Positions 31,281-39,266 are shown, counted from the first letter of the stretch. The stretch is 44,131 bases of DNA from an uncultured Clostridia bacterium (GCA_947631015.1 CANRJS010000016.1:1-44131); one strand, 5' to 3'. Made by a program: numbers and translations. The notes: generated by a model not told the origin, from the letters alone.

Positions 31281-31886
31281 TCAGTCCTCGTCCGGCTGCT
31301 GTCCGTCATGGGCGAGCCACTTGCAGTCGGTGACGTCCATATCCGTAAAAACCGCTCTGAACGACGAGTCCTCCGGGCTGCACGCGTACACTCCGAAGGT
31401 CACATCTCCCACGGCGTCCCACATGTGGCAGACACGCATCTGCGAGAAGTGTATCCCGTCCCGCGAGCATTCGATGCAGAAGTCGTCCTCGCGGCGGCTC
31501 AGACGGTACCACATGGATTTGATCGAGGCGTCTACGGCAGTAGTGGCCCAGTCGGAGTAGCCGTGGTTTGTCGCTACGCTCCCGAGGTGCTGGAATTCCT
31601 CGTTCTCGTACTCTATCGAGCCCTTGAGCCAGTTTTCGCTGTTCAGGTACATGACTACGCCGCACTGGTCAAAGCGGTGCTTGCTCTCAAACTCGGTCTT
31701 GACGACGAAGGAGAAAAACTTCTCGCCCGTCCGCATCTGAAGCACCGGCGCGCTGTCGTTTCTGAAGTGGTAGTAGGTGCGCTGCCACAGGTCGGTGTGC
31801 GGCTCGGTCACTATTTCTATCCGCCCGTCCTCTATCGAGAAGGACTTCGGGGTTCTCGTCCATTCGAGCTTCGTCATGTCAAACAT
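31281..31886 (-). CDS. DUF1349-like (concanavalin-like beta-sandwich) protein
   Basis: A 201-residue cytosolic protein without signal peptide. Its blocks FSFVVKTEFESKHRFDQCGV, YLNSENWLKGSIEYENE, SVATNHGYSDWAT and FGVYACSPEDSSFRAVFTDM are typical of DUF1349 proteins, which have a jelly-roll fold related to laminarinase or lectin domains. The start at 31886 has GGAGGCAGATAT before it; a longer in-frame reading is not supported. It has its own promoter and is divergent from asnA. No catalytic role is established for the family. Confidence 0.85.
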   Translation of the reverse strand: MFDMTKLEWTRTPKSFSIEDGRIEIVTEPHTDLWQRTYYHFRNDSAPVLQMRTGEKFFSFVVKTEFESKHRFDQCGVVMYLNSENWLKGSIEYENEEFQHLGSVATNHGYSDWATTAVDASIKSMWYRLSRREDDFCIECSRDGIHFSQMRVCHMWDAVGDVTFGVYACSPEDSSFRAVFTDMDVTDCKWLAHDGQQPDED

Positions 31887-31944
31887 ATATCTGCCTCCGT
31901 CGTTTTCGTCTCTGCGCGCGGCGAATCGCCGCGCCCGTGTGAAC

Positions 31945-31973
31945 AGTATAGCACGTCCCGGAAATATTATCAA
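31945..31973 (-). promoter_or_regulatory. Promoter of the DUF1349-like gene
   Basis: On the minus strand TTGATA (31968-31973) and TATACT (31945-31950) are 17 bases apart. Confidence 0.8.
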
Positions 31974-32001
31974 GCGGGACGGCGCGTCCCCGATTTTTCG
32001 T

Positions 32002-32030
32002 TTGCAATTTGCAGTTTTATGCGATATAAT
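32002..32030 (+). promoter_or_regulatory. Promoter of asnA
   Basis: TTGCAA (32002-32007) and a perfect TATAAT (32025-32030) are 17 bases apart. Confidence 0.8.
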
Positions 32031-32043
32031 CAGTACAATATTT

Positions 32044-32070
32044 CATCCTGCCGCACTCGCGGGCAGGATG
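32044..32070 (+). promoter_or_regulatory. Leader hairpin before asnA
   Basis: CATCCTGCC (32044-32052) pairs with GGCAGGATG (32062-32070), ending just before the GGGAGG ribosome binding site. The leader is far too short for a T-box, which often controls asparagine genes in Firmicutes. Confidence 0.5.
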
Positions 32071-32086
32071 TCGGGAGGAACGAACA

Positions 32087-33097
32087 ATGGCTTGCATACC
32101 CGAAGGCTACAAAAGCATCCTCGGCGCCTACGACACGCAGAAGGCCATCGGCCTGCTCAAGCGTCTCTTTGAGGACAATCTTTCCGCCGCGCTCGACCTG
32201 CACCGCGTCTCCGCGCCGCTGTTTGTGGAGGCGGAGACCGGCCTCAACGACGACCTCAACGGCGTCGAGCGGCCGGTCGGCTTCGACATAAAGTACACCG
32301 GCACTACGGCGCAGGTCGTGCAGTCGCTCGCGAAGTGGAAGCGCATGGCGCTCCACCTCTACGGCTTCTACCCCGGCAAGGGGCTGTACACCGACATGAA
32401 CGCGATACGGCGCGACGAGGAGGTGCTTGACAACCTCCACTCGATATACGTCGACCAGTGGGACTGGGAGAAGGTCATAACCGAGAAGGACAGGACGCTC
32501 GACTACCTCAAATCTACCGTCATGGACATCGTCAAGGCCGTCTGCGACACGCAGGCCACCGTGCAGGCGATATATCCGAAGCTCGCGCAGACCGGCACGC
32601 TCGAACGCCGGGTAAAGTTTGTCACGGCGCAGGAGCTCGAGGATATGTACCCCGACCTCACGCCGAGGGAGCGCGAGAACGTCATAGCGAAGGAGCACAA
32701 GACCGTCTTTGTGATAGGGATAGGCGGGAAGCTGCGCTCCGGCCGTCCGCACGACGGGCGCGCGCCCGACTACGACGACTGGAGCATGAACGGCGACATC
32801 ATCTTCTGGAACGACCTGCTCGGCTGTGCGTTCGAGCTCAGCAGCATGGGCATCCGCGTTGACCCGGAGAGCCTCGACCGTCAGCTCACCGAGTCCGGCT
32901 GTGACGACCGCCGGAAGCTGCAGTTCCACCGTATGCTCCTCGCGGGCGAGCTCCCGCTCACGATAGGCGGCGGCATAGGACAGTCCCGCCTCGCGATGCT
33001 GCTGCTCGGCAAGGCGCACATCGGCGAGGTGCAGACGTCGGTTTGGCCGGCGGAGATTCGCCGGGAGTGCGGAGAAAAGGGAGTAATGCTACTATAA
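32087..33097 (+). CDS. asnA: Aspartate-ammonia ligase (asparagine synthetase A)
   Basis: Makes asparagine from aspartate, ammonia and ATP. The 336-residue length is normal for AsnA. The fold is that of a class II aminoacyl-tRNA synthetase core; visible signatures are ETGLNDDLNGVERPVGFDI, WKRMALHLYGF, DQWDWE, APDYDDWSMNGDI and the C-terminal LPLTIGGGIGQSRLAMLLLG. The ATG has GGGAGGAACGAACA before it. It is followed two bases after the stop by a 23-bp perfect hairpin. Monocistronic. Confidence 0.96.
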   Translation: MACIPEGYKSILGAYDTQKAIGLLKRLFEDNLSAALDLHRVSAPLFVEAETGLNDDLNGVERPVGFDIKYTGTTAQVVQSLAKWKRMALHLYGFYPGKGLYTDMNAIRRDEEVLDNLHSIYVDQWDWEKVITEKDRTLDYLKSTVMDIVKAVCDTQATVQAIYPKLAQTGTLERRVKFVTAQELEDMYPDLTPRERENVIAKEHKTVFVIGIGGKLRSGRPHDGRAPDYDDWSMNGDIIFWNDLLGCAFELSSMGIRVDPESLDRQLTESGCDDRRKLQFHRMLLAGELPLTIGGGIGQSRLAMLLLGKAHIGEVQTSVWPAEIRRECGEKGVMLL

Positions 33098-33098
33098 A

Positions 33099-33147
33099 CT
33101 CACGGGGAACAGGTCGCGGGCGAAGCCCGCGACCTGTTCCCCGTGAG
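33099..33147. terminator. 23-bp perfect hairpin after asnA
   Basis: Bases 33099-33121 are the exact reverse complement of 33125-33147, loop GAA. No U tract follows. Its outer bases (CTCACGGGGAAC) resemble those of the 28-bp hairpin at 6792 (CTCGGGAAATGG), so both may be members of one element class that also works as a terminator. Confidence 0.65.
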
Positions 33148-33476
33148 ACTGTCGGACAAGGCAAAGCCTTGCCGACGGCAGGCGCTGCGCTACGCGCCGA
33201 GTTTTCCGCCTTCGGCGGAAAATCGACGCATTCCCACGCGGTCGGCGACCGCGTGGGAGCCCTGCCGATTAAAATGCTCGGCGGAAATGAATTCCGCCTG
33301 CGCGAAGTTGCTTGCCAAAGCAAGCAACTTCAACCGCGCGAACAAGCGCGGATAGCGCCTTTGGCGCTTTGAAGCGCGCTCCGCGCAAAGAGTTTTTCCG
33401 ACGTACACGCCGTCGAAAAAACGGATTGGAACTTATTTCGCGCCTACCGGCGCGAAACTCTGCGAGGCAAATAGGA
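33148..33476. repeat. Mosaic hairpin repeat, copy 3 (most complete)
   Basis: A chain of about nine short hairpins with little sequence between them. In order they include TTTTCCGCC/GGCGGAAAA, CCCACGCGGTC/GACCGCGTGGG, GGCGGAA-ATGAA-TTCCGCC, GAAGTTGCTTGC/GCAAGCAACTTC, CCGCGC/GCGCGG, AGCGCC/GGCGCT, a CGACG/CGTCG unit flanked by T and A runs, and TTCGCGCC/GGCGCGAA followed by ACTCTGCGAGGC. Nearly the same order occurs at 43.6-43.9 kb. No coding potential. Confidence 0.8.
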
Positions 33477-33511
33477 GCACCCGATTTCGGTTGAAATCGG
33501 GTGCGCTTTTT
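33477..33511 (+). terminator. Intrinsic terminator
   Basis: GCACCCGATTTC (33477-33488), loop GGTT, GAAATCGGGTGC (33493-33504), then GCTTTTTG. It ends transcripts from asnA and the repeat, and lies just before the convergent tag gene. Confidence 0.85.
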
Positions 33512-33531
33512 GTTGTTTGTTTTCCGGCGGG

Positions 33532-34140
33532 TCAGGCTTCGCGGTCGCGGCGCTTTCGCACGGTGGGAAAGTTTTCGACTATCTCGCGGTAGCGGAAGCA
33601 GCGCTCTGAGTGGTCGTTTATTATCCCGCACGCCTGAAGGTGGGAGTAGACCGTCACCGAGCCGAGGAACTTGAAGCCGCGCCGCTTCAGCTCGCGGCTT
33701 ATGTCGTCCGAGAGGCCGTTGCGCGCGACAGGCGCGGCGTTCTCCTTCCCGTGGCCGATGTAGCAGACGGTCTTCCCGCCGGTGAAGCTCCACAGCCAGT
33801 CACTGAACGTGCCGAACTCCCGGCGCACCTCGAGAAAGCGCTGTGCGTTGTTGATTATCGCCGCTATCTTCCGGCGGGACTTTATCATCCCCTCCGCCGA
33901 CATTATCCGCTCTATGTCGCGCTCTCCGTAGCGCGCTATCTTCTCGAAGTCGAAGCCGTCGAAGCACTCGCGGAATATCTCGCGCTTCTTTATCATCATC
34001 GTCCAGTTCAGCCCGCACTGCATCACCTCGAGGGAGAGAAACTCGAACTGCGCGCGGTCGTCGTGCAGCGGCGTTCCCCACTCCTCGTCGTGGTACTTTT
34101 CCATCTTGTCGTAGCCGAGGCACCATCCGCAGCGATCCAT
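33532..34140 (-). CDS. tag: DNA-3-methyladenine glycosylase I
   Basis: Removes 3-methyladenine from DNA. The 202-residue length fits Tag. The zinc-snap ligands are Cys4 (MDRCGWC), His17 (KYHDEEWG) and the C-terminal His and Cys (YSHLQACGIINDH). The hallmark EEWGTPLHDD and LEVMQCGLNWTMMIKKRE blocks are present. The start at 34140 has GGGAGGGATACGAT before it; a 100-codon upstream extension crosses the promoter and is rejected. It has its own promoter. Together with the AAG-type enzyme at 11.1 kb the window carries two unrelated glycosylases for the same lesion. Confidence 0.95.
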   Translation of the reverse strand: MDRCGWCLGYDKMEKYHDEEWGTPLHDDRAQFEFLSLEVMQCGLNWTMMIKKREIFRECFDGFDFEKIARYGERDIERIMSAEGMIKSRRKIAAIINNAQRFLEVRREFGTFSDWLWSFTGGKTVCYIGHGKENAAPVARNGLSDDISRELKRRGFKFLGSVTVYSHLQACGIINDHSERCFRYREIVENFPTVRKRRDREA

Positions 34141-34224
34141 ATCGTATCCCTCCCGCGTATCCGAACGGCGCGCAGGCGCCGCGCGGTAACCTTTGTCTGT
34201 GGGAAAACATCCCCGTATGAGTTG

Positions 34225-34253
34225 ATTATATCCCAGACCCGGCTCATTTGCAA
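34225..34253 (-). promoter_or_regulatory. Promoter of tag
   Basis: On the minus strand TTGCAA (34248-34253) and a perfect TATAAT (34225-34230) are 17 bases apart. Confidence 0.8.
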
Positions 34254-34339
34254 CCGTAAGATCCGACTTTGACGTATTCTGCACAGTCGTGCGGAAGCGC
34301 TCCTGGGGTCGCCGCGTGCGTGAAGAGAAAGGATTTGGC

Positions 34340-34400
34340 GTTAACGGATTGTTAACATCCGGATAACACATTGTCCAAAAGCCGGGGTTAAAATAATAAC
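34340..34400. promoter_or_regulatory. Inverted-repeat-rich region upstream of hsp20
   Basis: GTTAAC occurs twice around GGATT (about 34340-34356), overlapped by CGGAT...ATCCG. Further on, GGTTA and TAACC (34387-34402) form another small inverted repeat. No CIRCE element and no clear -35/-10 pair were found; TTGTCC at 34371 with TAATAA at 34394 is the best weak candidate. The rest of 34254-34425 shows nothing I can support. Confidence 0.35.
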
Positions 34401-34425
34401 CGAAAAAAGAGAGAAGGTGGTTCCG

Positions 34426-34551
34426 ATGGGCACACAGCAAAAGGCGGTAGACGCGTCAGGACGCAGAGTCCTGCGGGCCGCCGGCACCGATTCCCGATCT
34501 ACCCCATCGGCATAAGAAACAGAAGGGCAGACATAATAACTACAAAATGAA
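34426..34551 (+). CDS. Possible 41-residue leader protein before hsp20
   Basis: An ATG at 34426 with GAAGGTGG upstream opens 41 codons ending at 34551, just inside the hsp20 ribosome binding region. The product begins MGTQQKAVDASGRRV, is basic and has no recognised motif. It may be a chance frame or a short upstream reading frame affecting hsp20 translation. Confidence 0.25.
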
Positions 34552-34570
34552 TTTCCAGGAGGTATTTATT

Positions 34571-35029
34571 ATGTTTGAACTCAGACCGTACCGCAGACAC
34601 AACAACGAGATAGCTTACAACCCGTTCCGTGAGATGGAAGACCTTGAGAGAAGGTTCTTTGAGGAGCCGTTTACCGATTTCTTCCGCAGCGGCGACATCG
34701 CGGAATTCAAGACCGACGTCACCGACGAGGGCGACAGCTACGTCCTCGAGGCAGACCTGCCCGGCTTTGACAAGAAGGATATCCACCTCGACATAAGCGA
34801 CGGCACGCTCACTATCAACGCCGAACGTCACTCGGAGCATGAGCAGAAGGACAAGAAGCAGAAGTACGTCCGCGTGGAGCGTTCCTACGGAAAGTACAGC
34901 CGCCGGTTCGACGTCTCCGCCATCGACACCGAAAAGATAAAGGCAAAGTATGACAACGGCGTCCTCCGTCTGACCCTGCCGAAGAAGCAGGTCGAGCTCC
35001 CCGAGGCAAAACACCTCGAGATAGAGTGA
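34571..35029 (+). CDS. Hsp20/alpha-crystallin small heat-shock protein
   Basis: A 152-residue ATP-independent holdase chaperone. The N-terminal arm (1-45) is rich in Arg and Phe. The alpha-crystallin domain runs from about 46 (FKTDVTDEGDSYVLEADLPG) to the conserved YDNGVLRLTLPKK near residue 135. The C-terminal tail is short. The start at 34571 has AGGAGG eight bases upstream; an in-frame Met eight codons earlier overlaps that site. A strong terminator follows, so it is monocistronic. Regulation by CtsR or HrcA is not evident from the upstream sequence. Confidence 0.93.
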   Translation: MFELRPYRRHNNEIAYNPFREMEDLERRFFEEPFTDFFRSGDIAEFKTDVTDEGDSYVLEADLPGFDKKDIHLDISDGTLTINAERHSEHEQKDKKQKYVRVERSYGKYSRRFDVSAIDTEKIKAKYDNGVLRLTLPKKQVELPEAKHLEIE

Positions 35030-35065
35030 GCATTAAGTCTCACGGCTGCAAAACGGTAATGTGTT

Positions 35066-35093
35066 GGACGGCGCGCAGGCGCCGTCCTTTTTT
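35066..35093 (+). terminator. Terminator of hsp20
   Basis: GGACGGCGC (35066-35074), loop GCAG, GCGCCGTCC (35079-35087), followed by six T's. Confidence 0.9.
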
Positions 35094-35194
35094 ATGTGCC
35101 GTATTCGTATGTGTCAGACGTTCGGCAGGCCGTATATCGCTATATGCAGCAGCGTGAAAACAAAAAGTGTATATTGTTTTCCCTCCGGAAGCGG

Positions 35195-36187
35195 CTATTG
35201 CTGATTTTTCAGATTCTCAAAGTAGTTGACTGCGCGCTCTATCCAGCCGCGCAGCGGCGTAAAGCAGCCTTCGCCGAAGCCGTGGTTCGTGCCCTTGCCA
35301 ATCTCCAGGACTTGAGGGATCCCCGCCTCTTGCAGCGCATTTGAGAGTACATACGAGTTCATACAGTCGCACGCCTGATCTGCTCCGCCGTGGATGATAT
35401 AGGTCGGCGGGAAGCCGGAAACGGAATCTTCAACGTTCCAGTCGGTTTGTGCGGCCTCCCGTATGCTGAGGCCGTGAGTCGTTATCCCGAAATCATCGAC
35501 ATCCCAATCAGGCTTTACGCTCCTCCACGAGACAAAGCCATAGACGGAAATATTCATCTCCGGCTTCGGCAGTCCGTATGCCGGGTATCCGTGGATAGAG
35601 CCGCTCCATGTATTCACCAGATACCCGCCTGCGGAAAAGCCTACGGTTATGTAGCGTCCGGCGTTCAGAGAGAGCTTTTCTTTCCGTGCCTCAATTTGCC
35701 GCAGGAGCTGAGCTAAGTCGTCTGTCGGCGCGGGGTACAGTTTGGGGCCGCCGACACGGTGAACCAGAATGACGGCGTGATAGCCCAGACGGTTAAACTG
35801 CGCTGCGATGGGAAATCCTTCCGTGAGATTCCATTGCGCGACATTACCGCCGCCCGGTACAATGAGGACAAACGGCTTATCGTCCGCACCGGGATCCATT
35901 GAGGGAAAGTGCAGGAAACATGCTTCGCCCTTTTTCGGCTCTGCCTGAATTTCTTCCGCGCTGTACAGATTGTAGCAGAATTCGCCATCTTCCACCGCCT
36001 CCGCAAGACGGTTGACGCCGCTGAGCAGACTGTATCCGTGGAACATCCTGTACCTCGACAACTCCTCAAAACTCATTGTATACATGGGGTGCCGGGTCAG
36101 GTCTGTCTTAGTCACAAAAAGCGGCGCATACGGTGCGATTTTCGGGTCGGTCACAACGTCCCGAATCGTGTTTTTCTTCGTAAACAT
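35195..36187 (-). CDS. Alpha/beta hydrolase (esterase/lipase-like)
   Basis: A 330-residue cytosolic hydrolase. The oxyanion region is VPGGGNVAQW (HGGG-like), the nucleophile Ser is in GFSAGGYL, and the acid and His are in IIHGGADQACD and GTNHGFGEG. This pattern is that of hormone-sensitive-lipase or acetyl-esterase type enzymes. It lacks a signal peptide. The ATG at 36187 is taken as the start; an in-frame TTG two codons upstream is less likely. Gene composition is less GC-rich than the 37-40 kb genes, as is the neighbouring EFR1 gene, so the two may have been acquired together. Substrate unknown. Confidence 0.85.
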   Translation of the reverse strand: MFTKKNTIRDVVTDPKIAPYAPLFVTKTDLTRHPMYTMSFEELSRYRMFHGYSLLSGVNRLAEAVEDGEFCYNLYSAEEIQAEPKKGEACFLHFPSMDPGADDKPFVLIVPGGGNVAQWNLTEGFPIAAQFNRLGYHAVILVHRVGGPKLYPAPTDDLAQLLRQIEARKEKLSLNAGRYITVGFSAGGYLVNTWSGSIHGYPAYGLPKPEMNISVYGFVSWRSVKPDWDVDDFGITTHGLSIREAAQTDWNVEDSVSGFPPTYIIHGGADQACDCMNSYVLSNALQEAGIPQVLEIGKGTNHGFGEGCFTPLRGWIERAVNYFENLKNQQ

Positions 36188-36265
36188 TTTCAATTTACCC
36201 TTTCAAAAGTGGGCTTTGATACGCTTTCGGCACACGCCTGCAAAGCGCTTTCGCATCCCGATTTC

Positions 36266-37039
36266 TCAGTTCTGCCGGTTTGCGCAGATTATCTCGCTGA
36301 GCGTGATATTGGGGTTTCTGTAACGCGCGTTCGGATTAGGCTCCTTGACCGTCGCAAACTGTATCGCCTTTGTCGGACAGGCCTGTATGCAGGCCATGCA
36401 GTTGACGCAGTTCGTGTAGTCATGGACGGGCTTTCCGTCCTCGAGATGCACACAGCCCATGGGGCAGACTCTCGTGCAGGTTCCGCAGCCTATGCAAGCG
36501 TCGGTCACGCGGTACAGCGGGAACGAATACATAGGTCCGTGCTCTTTGACCATGTGTGTATACCCCATGTAAAAATCGGTCTCATCCTTGGGCGCGGGCT
36601 GTATGAAGCTCTTTTCTGCGTCAATATCGGCTTTGATCTGTGCGATGTGCTCGTCTACCTTCTTTTCGGGGTCGATGCTCCGCTGCTGATCCATGTCGAA
36701 TACGATGATCGCGTTGTCAAACATTATTATCGTATTTATGTAGTTTGCGTCCCTGCCGATGCTTTTCAGGAAGCCTCTCGTCCGCTCGGCGACACCGCCG
36801 TGATGGCACCCGTAAGTGATGACGACATAGAAGTAATCCGTTTCAAATTCCGACTCGCGGATAAAACGCTTCACGAGCTCCGGCATCTCAAACTCAAAGA
36901 GAGGGCAGACAATACCTATCTTGTCCGCTTTATAATGCCGATTCGCTTTGTTCAGCTCCTGCGGAATGCTAACAAGCTCGTCGTCCAAATGCTTTGCGAC
37001 ATAAAGGCTGTTGCCGGTCGAAGTAAAATAGAAAATCAT
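36266..37039 (-). CDS. EFR1 family flavodoxin-ferredoxin protein
   Basis: A 257-residue redox carrier with an N-terminal flavodoxin-like domain beginning IFYFTSTGNSLYVAKHL, whose STGNS is the FMN phosphate loop. The C-terminal part has two [4Fe-4S] motifs, CIGCGTCTRVCP and CVNCMACIQACP. The family (EFRO1/EFR1) is common in clostridia; an electron-transfer role is inferred, with unknown partners. It lies 65 bases after the old-yellow-enzyme gene, a possible partner, and 78 bases before the esterase gene. Confidence 0.88.
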   Translation of the reverse strand: MIFYFTSTGNSLYVAKHLDDELVSIPQELNKANRHYKADKIGIVCPLFEFEMPELVKRFIRESEFETDYFYVVITYGCHHGGVAERTRGFLKSIGRDANYINTIIMFDNAIIVFDMDQQRSIDPEKKVDEHIAQIKADIDAEKSFIQPAPKDETDFYMGYTHMVKEHGPMYSFPLYRVTDACIGCGTCTRVCPMGCVHLEDGKPVHDYTNCVNCMACIQACPTKAIQFATVKEPNPNARYRNPNITLSEIICANRQN

Positions 37040-37104
37040 CGTTCACGTTCTCCTTTGTTAAAGTATCCTGTGGATGATGTAATTCGAGATCCGTCCGGCT
37101 CCGC

Positions 37105-38094
37105 TTACGCCATCTCGCGGAGCGCCCAGTCGGGGTCGCGGAAGAGCGCGCGGCCGACGCCGATCATGTCCGCCGCGCCGCGCTCGAGCAGCGCTTCTGC
37201 CTCGGACGCCTTTGTGACGCCGCCGGTCATCAGCACAGGGACGTTCACGGCGCGCTTCACCTCTGTGCTCATGTCGCTGAAATACCCCGGCTCGCGGTAT
37301 CCGTCCGGGCGGATGTAGCCGCAGAAGCCGCCGCTGAGGTCTATCATGTCGGCTCCGGCCTCCGCGAGTAGGACGCTTGCCTCGACGCTGTCCTCTATCG
37401 TGCTGCCGCCCTCGGTGTAGTCGCACCCGCCGAGCCGCACGGCTATCGGGAAGCCCGCGCCGACGGCGGCGCGCACCCTCCGTATCGTCTCGACGTGCAT
37501 TCGCACTCGCCCGCTAACGCTCCCGCCGTACTCGTCGGTGCGGCGATTGGTGAGCGGCGAATAGAACTGATTGAGAAGGTAGCCGTGCGCCGAGTGTATC
37601 TCCACGCCGTCGTAGCCTACGTCCTTCGCACGGAGCGCCGCTGCGGCGAACTGCTCCTCTATCTCCGCTATCCCGTCCCGCGTGAGCGCGCGCGGAACGA
37701 TGACCCCACCGTCGCGCGTCCTGCGTTCGACGGCGCTCGCGCTCACCGGCGCGGCGCCGGTGAACTGCTCGGGCGCGGCGCTCCCGGCGTGGTTTATCTG
37801 CGCGAACACCTTTGTACCCGCAGCGTGGAGCGCCGAGGTTATCAGGCGGTGCGCCTCCGCTTCTTCGTCCGAGGCAAGCGAGATCTGCATCGGCCCCGCC
37901 TGCCCCTCAAACGATATGCGGCTGTGCTCGGTTATGACGAGCCCGACGGCGCCGCCCGCCGCGCGGCGGGAGTAATGCTCCGCAAGCTCCGGGCCGATGC
38001 TTCCGTCCGGCGTCTTCCCTGTCTGCATCGGCGGCATGGCGAGGCGGTTTGCAAGTCTTACTCCGCCGACCTCTATCGGTGTTTTGAGCAGCAT
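37105..38094 (-). CDS. NADH:flavin oxidoreductase / old yellow enzyme family
   Basis: A 329-residue FMN-dependent TIM-barrel reductase. The start ANRLAMPPMQTGKTPDG is the FMN-binding segment. The active-site region GVEIHSAHGYLLNQFYSP followed by TNRRTDEYGG is the family hallmark. VLMTGGV and DMIGVGRALFRDPDW bind the FMN phosphate. It ends after the barrel, without the Fe-S and FAD/NAD domains of 2,4-dienoyl-CoA reductases, so it must take electrons directly from NAD(P)H or from a carrier. The EFR1 protein encoded next is a candidate. It begins 9 bases after the stop of the Cys-rich protein gene. Confidence 0.9.
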   Translation of the reverse strand: MLLKTPIEVGGVRLANRLAMPPMQTGKTPDGSIGPELAEHYSRRAAGGAVGLVITEHSRISFEGQAGPMQISLASDEEAEAHRLITSALHAAGTKVFAQINHAGSAAPEQFTGAAPVSASAVERRTRDGGVIVPRALTRDGIAEIEEQFAAAALRAKDVGYDGVEIHSAHGYLLNQFYSPLTNRRTDEYGGSVSGRVRMHVETIRRVRAAVGAGFPIAVRLGGCDYTEGGSTIEDSVEASVLLAEAGADMIDLSGGFCGYIRPDGYREPGYFSDMSTEVKRAVNVPVLMTGGVTKASEAEALLERGAADMIGVGRALFRDPDWALREMA

Positions 38095-38103
38095 AACGTC
38101 CTC

Positions 38104-38355
38104 CTACCTGTCCTCTCCGCAGCAGTCGTTCTTCTGCTTCTGGAGCATGAAAATGAGATAGTCGAGGCAGTCGAGCCGTTTCTGCTCGCGGTGAAGGTCC
38201 TCGAGCAGCTCCGCGCGGTGCTGCCGCAGCTTCCGTATGCCGTCGCAGAGCTTCCCCTCGCGACAGCACTCGGCTATGTCCGCCGTGAGCTTTTCGCAGC
38301 AGCCCGCGTCGCGCAGGATGCGCTCCATGTCCTCGTCGGTGAACCTGTTGTCCAT
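38104..38355 (-). CDS. Small cysteine-rich protein of unknown function
   Basis: An 83-residue soluble protein. Seven cysteines occur, in CC (19-20), CC (30-31), a single C (37), a single C (about 62) and the near-terminal CC. The middle (about 38-76) is a predicted coiled coil (LRQHRAELLEDLHREQKRLD). The CC pairs could bind a metal or form disulfides. The ATG has GGAGAGGCGGA before it. It lies directly before the old-yellow-enzyme gene and behind 11-bp direct repeats. I do not recognise a characterised family. Confidence 0.7.
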   Translation of the reverse strand: MDNRFTDEDMERILRDAGCCEKLTADIAECCREGKLCDGIRKLRQHRAELLEDLHREQKRLDCLDYLIFMLQKQKNDCCGEDR

Positions 38356-38376
38356 TCCGCCTCTCCTTCCCGAATG

Positions 38377-38398
38377 TTATTCCGAACTTATTCCGAAC
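38377..38398. repeat. 11-bp direct repeats upstream of the Cys-rich gene
   Basis: TTATTCCGAAC occurs twice in tandem (38377-38387, 38388-38398), with degenerate neighbours CGAATGTTA before and TATGTTCCGAG after. The period equals one DNA turn. The array lies in the 71-base gap between the binding-protein gene and the Cys-rich gene. Confidence 0.6.
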
Positions 38399-38426
38399 TA
38401 AGTATGTTCCGAGCGGATGCGCCGTC

Positions 38427-39260
38427 TCACTCGGGCATGACGGTGATGTCAACGCCGAAGTACTTCATGCTGAGCTCGGTGAGAGTTCCGTCCTCGCGGA
38501 GCTCGGAGATAGCGGTGTTTATCGCCTGACGGAGCGACTCGGTGTCGTCGCTCTTGCGCATCGGGATGGCGATGTCCGAGACGTCGTAGTTGTAGCAGGC
38601 GACCTTGACAGGGCTCTCCGGGTGGACGCCGATGTAGTCGAGGTAGCTGCCCTCGGCGTTGAGCGTCGCGTCGATGCGTCCCTGAAGCAGAAGCTCTATT
38701 GTCTGGTTGAAGTCGTCCACGCCGGTGACGGTCGCGCCGTAGCCCTCGGCTATCTCGGCGTAGGTGCTCGAAATGGTGTTCGCGGTGCTCTTACCGGCGA
38801 GGTCTTCCATCTTCGTGATGCTGTCGTCGTCCTCGCGGACTATGACGGCGGTGCGGTCGTAGCAGTACGGGTCGGAGAAGCTGTACGACTCCTTGCGCTC
38901 GTCGGTGACGCCGACGCCGTTTACCATGATGTCATAGCGGCCGCCCTCGATGCCCTCGAGAAGTCCGTCCCAGACGCCCTCCTCGTAGACCGGCTCGACT
39001 CCGAGCTTCTCGGCTATCTTCGCGCCGACCTCGACGTCGAAGCCGACAAGATTGTCCTCCTCGTCGTGGTAGGTCCACGGGCTCCACGTTCCCTCCATGG
39101 CGATGATGATGGTGCCGCGCTCCTGTATCTGCGCAAGCAGGTCGCCGCTGGCCTCTCCTGAGGTCTCGGCGGAGGGCTCCGTGCCGCCGCCGCAGCCCGC
39201 AAACAGCGAGAGCATCATGACAAGCGCCAGAACGAGCGCAAAAATACGACTTTTCTTCAT
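38427..39260 (-). CDS. Polar amino-acid ABC transporter substrate-binding lipoprotein
   Basis: A 277-residue lipid-anchored binding protein. The signal peptide ends in the lipobox LFAGC at about residue 23, followed by a flexible Gly/Ser/Glu linker. The mature part is the SBP family 3 fold: IIIAMEGTWSPWTYHDEEDN, GFDVEVGAKIAEKLG, NGVGVTDERKESYSFSDPY and the C-terminal LSMKYFGVDIT. Ligand likely an amino acid such as cystine or glutamine; not determinable. The ribosome binding site GGAG lies in the last codons of the ATPase gene, 6 bases upstream, so it belongs to the operon permease-ATPase-binding protein. Confidence 0.92.
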   Translation of the reverse strand: MKKSRIFALVLALVMMLSLFAGCGGGTEPSAETSGEASGDLLAQIQERGTIIIAMEGTWSPWTYHDEEDNLVGFDVEVGAKIAEKLGVEPVYEEGVWDGLLEGIEGGRYDIMVNGVGVTDERKESYSFSDPYCYDRTAVIVREDDDSITKMEDLAGKSTANTISSTYAEIAEGYGATVTGVDDFNQTIELLLQGRIDATLNAEGSYLDYIGVHPESPVKVACYNYDVSDIAIPMRKSDDTESLRQAINTAISELREDGTLTELSMKYFGVDITVMPE

Positions 39261-39266
39261 AACTGA

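Noticed and set aside
31981-32086. T-box riboswitch for asnA
   Set aside because: The leader is only about 50 bases after the predicted start and lacks the T-box sequence and specifier stem.
33148-33476. Possible CRISPR array or tRNA cluster in the hairpin-rich region
   Set aside because: There are no regularly spaced identical repeats with unique spacers and no cloverleaf with anticodon and T-loop; it is a chain of different short hairpins shared with other loci.
34571-35093. CIRCE or CtsR operator controlling hsp20
   Set aside because: No TTAGCACTC/GAGTGCTAA pair or CtsR heptamer repeat was found upstream; only unrelated small inverted repeats are present.
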